Source: Gammaproteobacteria bacterium
GTDB lineage: Bacteria; Pseudomonadota; Gammaproteobacteria; Nitrosococcales; Methylophagaceae
NCBI GenBank assembly: GCA_002402245.1
Contig: NVVP01000023.1
Span: forward strand, 21,370 to 28,394
DNA: 7,025 nt
Direction: 5' to 3'
The notes under the pieces were generated by a model that was not told the origin of the DNA, made no database searches, and was given only the letters and a program-made list of their open reading frames with translations. Below are positions 1 through 4,755 of this stretch, one piece after another. Position numbers and translations under genes: made by a program. Within the stretch, counting starts at the first letter, position 1. Each line of letters starts with the position of its first letter.

Positions 1-732
1 ATCATTATTAAAGCGCGCGGGCGTATCCTCATCTATTTTCCTAACACGCTCATGATACTCATTATCGGAAGCGCGTTTCTCAGAATGCTGTACATCTGTC
101 TCAGCGTAATGTTGTTGGTCAAGATTAGTTAGTATTTGTTCCGGCGTAGAACCTAACTCAATACCTAAATTGTTGATCAGTACTAATTCACCCTGGTCAT
201 TAATCTCCGCAAACAAGGATAACTCAGTATAGGCGGGCCCTCTTTGTACTAAGGCGCCCCCTGAGTTATTACATACTCCACCTACAATAGAAGCACCAAT
301 ACAAGACGAACCAATAACTGAATGAGGTTCACGTCCATAGGGAGCTAATACTTCTTCTAAACCAAATAAGGTACTTCCTGGTAAACCAATAATTTGACGC
401 GCATTATCAATTAATTGAATTTCACTAATTCGCATTGTGCTGATAATAACAATAGGACGGTCATAATTATTACCATCGGGCGTTGAGCCTCCAGTCAAAC
501 CTGTATTTGCTGCTTGCATAATAATCGCTACATCAGCTTTTAAACAGGCTTGTAATACCTGCCATATTTCTAATAAGCTCGCCGGTCTTACCACCGCTAA
601 TGCATCACCAGAACCAAAACGAAATCCCTTACTATAAGGTTGAGTTTTTGCAGCTTCTGTTAAGGTATAAGCCTTACCAACCACATTCTTTAGCTCATTA
701 ATTAAATCTGTTTTGGAATTAGGGGCTGACAT
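1..732 (-). CDS. dld: Quinone-dependent D-lactate dehydrogenase, N-terminal 244 residues (partial)
   Basis: This membrane-associated FAD enzyme oxidises D-lactate to pyruvate and passes electrons to the quinone pool. Reading the minus strand from the ATG at 732-730 gives 244 uninterrupted codons to the window edge; the C-terminal part, including the membrane-binding domain, lies outside. The E. coli protein is about 570 residues, so a little over 40% is visible. The visible part is the FAD-binding type-4 domain. Landmarks that match E. coli Dld closely are SKGFRFGSGDALAVV (34-48), MQAANTGLTGGSTPDGN (72-88), GREPHSVIGSSCIGAS (133-148), GGVCNNSGGALVQRGPAYTE (151-170) and DTPARFN (236-242). A weak GAGAAA element lies a few bases before the ATG. 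The gene is divergent from uppP and has its own candidate promoter. Family assignment is by remembered similarity and is strong; no frameshift or missing motif is visible. Confidence 0.95.
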   Translation of the reverse strand, partial: MSAPNSKTDLINELKNVVGKAYTLTEAAKTQPYSKGFRFGSGDALAVVRPASLLEIWQVLQACLKADVAIIMQAANTGLTGGSTPDGNNYDRPIVIISTMRISEIQLIDNARQIIGLPGSTLFGLEEVLAPYGREPHSVIGSSCIGASIVGGVCNNSGGALVQRGPAYTELSLFAEINDQGELVLINNLGIELGSTPEQILTNLDQQHYAETDVQHSEKRASDNEYHERVRKIDEDTPARFNND

Positions 733-782
733 TTTATTTCTCGATATAGGATGGCGATGGTTAAATCGAAGCTTCTCCAAAT

Positions 783-810
783 ATTATAGCTCAATTATCT
801 ATAGCGTTAA
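783..810 (-). promoter_or_regulatory. Candidate sigma-70 promoter for dld
   Basis: On the minus strand a perfect TATAAT (788 down to 783) is preceded after 16 bases by TTAACG (810 down to 805), a 4/6 match to the -35 consensus. Transcription would begin near 776, giving a leader of roughly 44 bases before the dld ATG. Prediction from sequence only; the -35 is mediocre. Confidence 0.5.
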
Positions 811-828
811 GAGTGACCCATAATATTG

Positions 829-838
829 ATATCGATAT
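829..838. repeat. 10-bp palindrome ATATCGATAT between the dld and uppP promoters
   Basis: ATATCGATAT is a perfect palindrome, flanked by AATATT at 822-827 and again at 842-847. It lies upstream of both candidate divergent promoters, where an operator for dld or a DNA-bending site would be expected. The tract is very AT-rich, so such symmetry can arise by chance and no regulator is recognised. Confidence 0.3.
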
Positions 839-889
839 TTTAATATTTGCTTACTACGCTTTTATTTTGCACCTAAGCTAAAGCAACCT

Positions 890-918
890 TTGACATAACT
901 GCGCATATAATAGATATT
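890..918 (+). promoter_or_regulatory. Candidate sigma-70 promoter for uppP
   Basis: A perfect TTGACA (890-895) is followed after 17 bases by GATATT (913-918), a 4/6 match to the -10 box. A perfect TATAAT also occurs at 906-911, but only 10 bases from that -35 and with no good -35 of its own. Either would place the transcript start about 40-50 bases before the uppP ATG. The exact -10 is uncertain. Confidence 0.45.
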
Positions 919-964
919 CAGCCTGATAAATACATCATCCACTAAAATAAGTTGCCGCAAATAA

Positions 965-1762
965 ATGGACCTACTACATATTCTTGCCCTAGCTATATTA
1001 CAAGGCCTAACAGAATTTTTACCTATCTCAAGTTCAGCCCACTTAATCTTGCTACCACTCATTGCAGGATGGCAAGATCAAGGCTTGGCATTTGATGTCG
1101 CCGTCCATGTCGGTACCCTGAGTGCTATTATTTTTTACTTTCGCCACACCTTGAAAAAAATCAGCGCTGATTGGTATCAATCTGTCATTCGCCGCCAATC
1201 TATTGGTGATAGTAAATTGGCATGGGCAGTATTATTCGCCACTATTCCAGCAGGGCTTGCCGGGCTGTTATTGAATGATCTGGTCGACAGCTATTTGCGC
1301 AGTCCCTTAGTTATTGCCGCCACTACTATTGGTTTTGGTTTATTACTGGGTTGGGCCGATTGGTATGGCAAACGCAGACGCGAACTCAAGCATATCAATT
1401 GGCAGGATATATTATTCATTGGCCTTGCCCAGGCAGTCTCTCTGATACCGGGTACATCACGTTCAGGCATTACCATGACGGCAGGATTAATACTCGGATT
1501 ATCCCGCCATGCAGCGGCACAATTTTCTTTTTTATTGTCTATTCCGATTATTTTCCTAGCAGGAAGCTGGATAGCTGTTAAACTAGTTCGTTCTTCAATA
1601 GAAATTGATTGGCTGGCACTGTTTTCAGGCGCATTTCTTTCAGCAATTAGTGCATACCTTTGTATTCACTTGTTTATGAAATTAATTAGCAAGATCGGTA
1701 TGTGGCCTTTTGTAATATACCGTCTATTACTCGGCTCATTACTACTCATTCTATTTATATAG
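965..1762 (+). CDS. uppP: Undecaprenyl-diphosphatase (BacA/UppP family)
   Basis: UppP is an integral inner-membrane phosphatase that converts undecaprenyl pyrophosphate to undecaprenyl phosphate, recycling the lipid carrier for peptidoglycan, O-antigen and other surface glycans. Raised activity is known to give bacitracin resistance. The 265 residues compare with 273 in E. coli. Two family signatures are present: QGLTEFLPISSSAH (13-26), containing the (E/Q)xxxE pair as Q13 and E17 plus H26, and IPGTSRSGIT (161-170) with the catalytic-site R166. SRHAAAQFSFLLSIP (180-194) and PFVIYRLLLG (248-257) are also typical. Several hydrophobic membrane segments are evident. The ATG is the first possible start, because an in-frame TAA lies directly before it (962-964). 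No convincing Shine-Dalgarno sequence precedes it, so translation may be modest. No terminator is visible before the rplM promoter, so some read-through is possible. Confidence 0.95.
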   Translation: MDLLHILALAILQGLTEFLPISSSAHLILLPLIAGWQDQGLAFDVAVHVGTLSAIIFYFRHTLKKISADWYQSVIRRQSIGDSKLAWAVLFATIPAGLAGLLLNDLVDSYLRSPLVIAATTIGFGLLLGWADWYGKRRRELKHINWQDILFIGLAQAVSLIPGTSRSGITMTAGLILGLSRHAAAQFSFLLSIPIIFLAGSWIAVKLVRSSIEIDWLALFSGAFLSAISAYLCIHLFMKLISKIGMWPFVIYRLLLGSLLLILFI

Positions 1763-1771
1763 TAAAGGCGG

Positions 1772-1800
1772 TTGACAGTAACGCATCTAATGCGTAACAT
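1772..1800 (+). promoter_or_regulatory. Sigma-70 promoter of the rplM-rpsI operon
   Basis: A perfect TTGACA (1772-1777) is separated by 17 bases from TAACAT (1795-1800), a 4/6 match that keeps the key A at position 2 and T at position 6. This is the best-looking promoter in the window and is where a strong ribosomal protein promoter is expected. Transcription would begin near 1807, giving a leader of just under 50 bases. Confidence 0.65.
1781..1795. promoter_or_regulatory. Dyad ACGCAT-cta-ATGCGT inside the rplM promoter spacer
   Basis: Perfect 6-base arms with a 3-base centre lie between the -35 and -10, and the last base is the first T of the -10 hexamer. A protein bound here would block RNA polymerase. 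The outer ACGCA...TGCGT matches the PurR-type operator (ACGCAAACGTTTGCGT), but the site is one base shorter and lacks the central CG, so a canonical PurR site is unlikely. It lacks a following T-run and therefore does not look like a terminator for uppP. Confidence 0.4.
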
Positions 1801-1854
1801 CTCTCCTCTTTATTTAGACCCGCTTGCGTAATTTTTTCAGGAGCAACCCGCGGA
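1801..1854 (+). promoter_or_regulatory. rplM leader with ribosome binding site
   Basis: The predicted leader carries AGGAG at 1839-1843, preceded by a T-run, with an 11-base gap to the ATG at 1855; this is slightly longer than optimal. CCGC (1820-1823) could pair with GCGG (1850-1853), enclosing the ribosome binding site in a hairpin with a short stem. In E. coli L13 is known to repress its own operon through this leader. Whether this leader is an L13 target is inference, as I see no motif I can match confidently. Confidence 0.35.
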
Positions 1855-2289
1855 ATGAAAACAACCACTTTAAGTGCTAAACCAGCAGAAGTTCGTCGCG
1901 ACTGGTTCGTCGTTGATGCTGACGGCAAAACATTAGGCCGTATGGCTTCAGAAATCGCGCGTCGTTTGCGTGGTAAACATAAAACTATTTACACACCTCA
2001 TGTAGATACTGGCGATTACATCGTTGTTATCAATGCTGAGAAAATCCGTGTAACTGGTAACAAATTGAAAGATAAAATTTACTACCACCACACAGGTTAC
2101 ATCGGTGGTATCAAATCTATCACTCTTGAAAAGCAACTTGATAAAGCGCCAGATCGTGTTATTAAATCTGCTGTTAAAGGCATGTTGCCAAAGAATTCTT
2201 TGGGTCGCACAATGTTCAGCAAACTGAAAGTTTATGCTGGCGAAGATCACCCACATACAGCCCAACAGCCTAAAGTGCTGGAAATCTAA
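1855..2289 (+). CDS. rplM: 50S ribosomal protein L13
   Basis: L13 is an early-assembling large-subunit protein that binds 23S rRNA. The 144 residues align almost end to end with the 142-residue E. coli protein. Recognisable blocks are DWFVVDADGKTLGRMASEIA (16-35), RRLRGKHK (36-43), YTPHVDTGDYIVVINAEK (46-63), YYHHTGYIGGIK (76-87) and the family signature from VKGMLPKNSLGR (107-118) to KLKVYAGEDHPH (123-134). The protein is highly basic, as expected. The ATG follows an AGGAG sequence, and the N-terminus begins MKTTT, close to MKTFT in E. coli. The gene is first in the conserved rplM-rpsI pair, 11 bases before rpsI, so both subunits receive one of these proteins from a single transcript. Nothing anomalous is seen. 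Confidence 0.99.
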   Translation: MKTTTLSAKPAEVRRDWFVVDADGKTLGRMASEIARRLRGKHKTIYTPHVDTGDYIVVINAEKIRVTGNKLKDKIYYHHTGYIGGIKSITLEKQLDKAPDRVIKSAVKGMLPKNSLGRTMFSKLKVYAGEDHPHTAQQPKVLEI

Positions 2290-2300
2290 CGGATATCATC

Positions 2301-2690
2301 ATGGCAGATACATACTACGCAACAGGTCGTCGCAAAAGTTCAATAGCTCGTGTTTTCATGAAGCTTGGTAGCGGTAAACTAACAATCAATACGCGTTCTA
2401 TTGAAGAGTACTTCGGTCGCGAAACTTCTCGTATGGTTGTTCGCCAACCACTTGAGTTAGTTGAAATGGGTGATAAAGTTGACCTAAACATCACTGTTCG
2501 TGGTGGTGGTAACAATGGTCAAGCCGGTGCGATTCGCCACGGTATTACCCGCGCATTAATTGAATTTGATGCTGAATTAAAACCACAACTACGTAAAGCA
2601 GGCTTCGTCACTCGTGATGCTCGTGCTGTTGAGCGTAAGAAAATTGGTTTACACAAAGCGCGTAAACGTCCACAATTCTCAAAACGTTAA
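2301..2690 (+). CDS. rpsI: 30S ribosomal protein S9
   Basis: S9 sits in the head of the small subunit, and its C-terminal tail reaches the P-site tRNA anticodon loop. The 129 residues compare with 130 in E. coli. Visible landmarks are YYATGRRKSSIARVF (5-19), YFGRETSRMVVRQPLELV (37-54), the signature GGGNNGQAGAIRHGITRAL (68-86), LRKAGFVTRDARAVERKK (97-114) and the conserved basic end RKRPQFSKR (121-129), whose final SKR is the tRNA-contacting tail. The ATG is 11 bases after the rplM stop, with a short GGA (2291-2293) seven bases upstream; translation is probably coupled to rplM. The operon ends here, with a hairpin and a strong terminator within 80 bases of the stop. Confidence 0.99.
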   Translation: MADTYYATGRRKSSIARVFMKLGSGKLTINTRSIEEYFGRETSRMVVRQPLELVEMGDKVDLNITVRGGGNNGQAGAIRHGITRALIEFDAELKPQLRKAGFVTRDARAVERKKIGLHKARKRPQFSKR

Positions 2691-2710
2691 TCGCGTATTT
2701 AGAATTCCAG

Positions 2711-2728
2711 ATAAAGCTTTGGCTTTAT
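2711..2728 (+). repeat. Perfect hairpin ATAAAGC-tttg-GCTTTAT upstream of the terminator
   Basis: A 7-bp perfect stem with a 4-base loop starts 20 bases after the rpsI stop and is followed by only a short T stretch. The stem is mostly A/T pairs, so it is unlikely to terminate well alone. It may protect the 3' end of the mRNA or be an accessory to the stronger terminator 8 bases downstream. Confidence 0.45.
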
Positions 2729-2736
2729 TTGACCTT

Positions 2737-2768
2737 AAAAGGCTACCCATTTATGGGTGGCCTTTTTT
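2737..2768 (+). terminator. Intrinsic terminator of rplM-rpsI
   Basis: AAAAGGCTACCCAT (2737-2750) pairs with ATGGGTGGCCTTTT (2753-2766) through 14 positions, including one G-U pair and GC-rich core blocks. The stem runs directly into a T-tract (2763-2768). This is a textbook rho-independent terminator on the plus strand; the minus-strand version would be weaker because only four T residues follow the stem. Confidence 0.93.
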
Positions 2769-2838
2769 GTTTCACGGCTATAAACATGCCCCTTGAATGA
2801 TAATGGGTATAAATTTAAGAAACCTCATAAAATCCCTG

Positions 2839-2847
2839 TGCTATCAT
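2839..2847 (+). promoter_or_regulatory. Possible extended -10 promoter for waaA
   Basis: TGCTATCAT has the extended TGn motif followed by a 5/6 -10 box (2842-2847), with no good -35 at the usual distance. Transcription would start near 2854, leaving a leader of about 46 bases before the waaA TTG. It competes with the better-matched promoter just downstream. Confidence 0.3.
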
Positions 2848-2861
2848 TTGGTTCAAGCGAA

Positions 2862-2890
2862 TTGACCCTTTTTATTCACACTTAAATAAT
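2862..2890 (+). promoter_or_regulatory. Candidate sigma-70 promoter abutting the waaA start
   Basis: TTGACC (2862-2867, 5/6) and AATAAT (2885-2890, 5/6) are separated by exactly 17 bases. The expected start of transcription, about 2896-2898, is only a few bases before the waaA TTG at 2900. If used, the transcript would be essentially leaderless. The match is good, but an alternative promoter exists upstream. Confidence 0.5.
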
Positions 2891-2899
2891 GAACTTGTT

Positions 2900-4177
2900 T
2901 TGAAACAACTCTATACCCTTATCCTCACTCTTGCTCTGCCATTACTTATCCTTAAGCTTATATGGCGAGGTTTTCGTGCACCCGCTTACTGGCGGCGTTG
3001 GCCCGAACGTTTTGGAGCGAGTCCTTCGCTAAAATCAGATAAGCCTCTTATCTGGATTCATGCTGTCTCGGTGGGAGAAGTTGAAGCGTGCCGGCCACTG
3101 GTTTCAGCTCTTAAACAAGAATACCCTAATCATAAAATATTAATCACCACGATGACGCCAACAGGCAGTGCACGAGTAAAATTATTATTCGCCGACTCCG
3201 TAGCCCACTGCTATCTTCCTTATGACCTCCCTTTTGCAATTAAACGCTTCCTAAACCAAGTTAAGCCTGCCTTTGGCATTCTTATGGAAACTGAAATTTG
3301 GCCCAATGTCATTAGTTTATGTAAACAGCGTAATATTTCATTAGTACTCGCTAATGCACGAATGTCAGTGCGTTCTGCCACCTCTTATAGCCGTGTGCCT
3401 AAGTTCATCAAGTCTATTTTAAATAACTTTGACTTGATTGCCGCTCAAACAACGGAAGATAAGCAGCGTTTTCTGCAACTAGGCGCAACAAGTAGAAAAG
3501 TACATATTATTGGCAATTTAAAATATGAAGTTAATCTTGCGGTCAGCATAAAAGAAAAAGCCTCGGCAATGCGTGATATGTGGGATAGCAATAGACCCGT
3601 TCTGGTAGCTGCAAGTACTCATGAAGGTGAAGAAGAAATGGTACTCAATGCCGCTCGCCAAATTCGCTCTCAATGCCCTAATTTATTATTAATTATTGTA
3701 CCCCGCCATCCAGAACGGTTTGATCGGGTTGCCGCTCTAGCCCAAAAATCCGGTTGCAAAACATTACGCCGGAGCGAACAACGACCTTGTGCGTCTGATG
3801 TACAAATATTAATTGTCGATACCATGGGCGACTTACCTTTATTTTATGCGGCCTGTGATGTCGCCTTTGTGGGTGGAAGCCTAGTCCCTCATGGCGGACA
3901 TAATTTATTAGAACCCGCCGCATTAGGCCGCGCTATTGTTACAGGACCTCACTTCTTTAACTTTAATGCTATCACTAAGCAGTTTCTATCCGCTAATGCA
4001 GCATTACAAGTCAATAACACTGAAGAACTTGCTGATACAGTCATTCGCTTATTAACCACACCACAACAACGTGCTCAAATGGGCGAAACAAGCTTACGAT
4101 TGATTGCCAATAGCCAGGGCGCAAGCACACGTCTGGTTAACCTAATCAAATATCACGTTAACCACCATGAAAAATGA
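2900..4177 (+). CDS. waaA: 3-deoxy-D-manno-octulosonic acid (Kdo) transferase
   Basis: WaaA (KdtA) transfers Kdo from CMP-Kdo to the lipid A precursor lipid IVA at the cytoplasmic face of the inner membrane, an essential LPS step in most Gram-negatives. The 425 residues match E. coli length. An N-terminal membrane anchor (about 4-22) is followed by the glycosyltransferase N domain, with SVGE (57-60, conserved acidic residue E60), TTMTPTGS (83-90), LPYDLP (106-111) and METEIWPN (129-136). The C-terminal domain has STHEGEE (239-245), VPRHPERF (267-274) and GGSLVPHGGHNLLEP (325-339). The start is TTG: no ATG, GTG or other TTG lies in frame between the upstream TAA (2828-2830) and this codon, and the E. 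coli N-terminus aligns here. No Shine-Dalgarno sequence precedes it. It overlaps tadA by 11 bases, so the two are co-transcribed. Substrate number (one, two or more Kdo) cannot be read from sequence. Confidence 0.95.
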   Translation: MKQLYTLILTLALPLLILKLIWRGFRAPAYWRRWPERFGASPSLKSDKPLIWIHAVSVGEVEACRPLVSALKQEYPNHKILITTMTPTGSARVKLLFADSVAHCYLPYDLPFAIKRFLNQVKPAFGILMETEIWPNVISLCKQRNISLVLANARMSVRSATSYSRVPKFIKSILNNFDLIAAQTTEDKQRFLQLGATSRKVHIIGNLKYEVNLAVSIKEKASAMRDMWDSNRPVLVAASTHEGEEEMVLNAARQIRSQCPNLLLIIVPRHPERFDRVAALAQKSGCKTLRRSEQRPCASDVQILIVDTMGDLPLFYAACDVAFVGGSLVPHGGHNLLEPAALGRAIVTGPHFFNFNAITKQFLSANAALQVNNTEELADTVIRLLTTPQQRAQMGETSLRLIANSQGASTRLVNLIKYHVNHHEK

Positions 4178-4616
4178 CCGCTATTGGATGGGGCATGCCT
4201 TAGAGCTGGCAAAAAGAGCGGCACTACAAAATGAAGTACCGGTAGGGGCCGTTATTGTCCGTGATGATAATCTGTTAGGGGAAGGTTTCAATCAGCCTAT
4301 AAAAAGCAATGATCCCACTGCTCATGCTGAAATTATGGCTCTGCGTTCTGCTTGCCAAAAAACGGAAAATTACCGCCTCGCCGGTAGCACGCTCTATGTC
4401 ACACTTGAACCTTGCCTCATGTGTGCAGGTGCTATCATCCATGCCCGAGTTGAACGTGTAGTTTTTGCATCTAAAGAGCCAAAAACAGGTGCCTCAGGCA
4501 GTTGTTTTGATGTTTTTAATACCCAACAACTTAACCATTATGTTCACTGTGAGCATGGCTTACTTGCCAAAGAAAGTAGCACCTTATTGCATGATTTTTT
4601 CCAAGCACGCCGCTAA
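4167..4616 (+). CDS. tadA: tRNA-specific adenosine deaminase
   Basis: TadA is a zinc-dependent, normally homodimeric enzyme that deaminates A34 to inosine in the anticodon of tRNA-Arg(ACG), letting one tRNA read CGU, CGC and CGA; it is usually essential. The 149 residues form one CMP/dCMP deaminase domain. The zinc site is complete: H53 and the proton-shuttling E55 in HAEIM (53-57), and C83 and C86 in PCLMCAGAIIHAR (82-94). VPVGAVIV (24-31), EGFNQPI (39-45) and DPTAHAE (49-55) agree with E. coli TadA and help separate it from cytosine deaminases. It is shorter than the E. coli protein, lacking the variable C-terminal tail. The ATG lies inside the last codons of waaA, with no obvious ribosome binding site, implying translational coupling to waaA. 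Confidence 0.95.
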   Translation: MKNDRYWMGHALELAKRAALQNEVPVGAVIVRDDNLLGEGFNQPIKSNDPTAHAEIMALRSACQKTENYRLAGSTLYVTLEPCLMCAGAIIHARVERVVFASKEPKTGASGSCFDVFNTQQLNHYVHCEHGLLAKESSTLLHDFFQARR

Positions 4617-4647
4617 TAGCTCTGCATAGCTTAGGCCTCTATTTTCA

Positions 4648-4669
4648 CTGAATATTCAGCTGGTCAGCT
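4648..4669. repeat. Two adjoining inverted repeats in the tadA-mltF gap
   Basis: CTGAATATTCAG (4648-4659) is a perfect 12-bp palindrome, and AGCTG-gt-CAGCT (4658-4669) overlaps it by two bases. No T-run follows, so this is not a standard terminator. It may be an operator upstream of mltF or a chance symmetry. The rest of the gap (4617-4755) holds no gene that I can see. Confidence 0.35.
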
Positions 4670-4745
4670 ACATTAAATTAATCATTAAAATAGGATTGTT
4701 TAGTGCAATAAACTGAATAAAAGGTGATAATCATACTGTTTTAAT

Positions 4746-4749
4746 GGAG
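4746..4749 (+). promoter_or_regulatory. Ribosome binding site GGAG deciding the mltF start
   Basis: GGAG lies six bases before the TTG at 4756, an ideal spacing. It overlaps the in-frame ATG at 4744-4746, which itself has no Shine-Dalgarno sequence upstream. The arrangement favours TTG 4756 as the real start. Confidence 0.6.
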
Positions 4750-4755
4750 ATTTAT

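Noticed and set aside
906..911. TATAAT upstream of uppP paired with TTGACA at 890-895
   Set aside because: The two perfect hexamers are only 10 bases apart, too close for one sigma-70 promoter; a 17-base alternative was annotated instead.
977..1015. Q13 in place of the first Glu of the UppP EGxTEF motif
   Set aside because: The family motif is known to allow E or Q at this position and E17 is retained, so this is not a sign of inactivity.
862..1062. Minus-strand 66-codon open frame across the uppP promoter and start
   Set aside because: It overlaps the uppP coding start on the opposite strand, and its low-complexity translation shows no recognisable domain.
1803..1843. Possible anti-Shine-Dalgarno pairing of CTCCT (1803-1807) with AGGAG (1839-1843) before rplM
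   Set aside because: The predicted transcript start is near 1807, so CTCCT would largely not be transcribed, and the stem is only 5 bp.
1948..2265. Minus-strand 105-codon open frame inside rplM
   Set aside because: It is wholly antisense to a certain ribosomal protein gene, its translation resembles no family, and it has no ribosome binding site I can see; an artefact of codon bias in rplM.
2614..2796. Plus-strand 60-codon frame spanning the end of rpsI and its terminator
   Set aside because: It starts inside rpsI in another frame and runs through both hairpins; it contains no domain.
3693..3923. Minus-strand 76-codon frame inside waaA
   Set aside because: It is the antisense shadow of the conserved WaaA C-terminal domain, including the PRHPERF and GGHNLLEP region.
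4726..4731. GATAAT as a -10 box for mltF
   Set aside because: It is a 5/6 match to the -10 box, but no hexamer at 16-18 bases upstream matches a -35 well, so the promoter is too weak to annotate.
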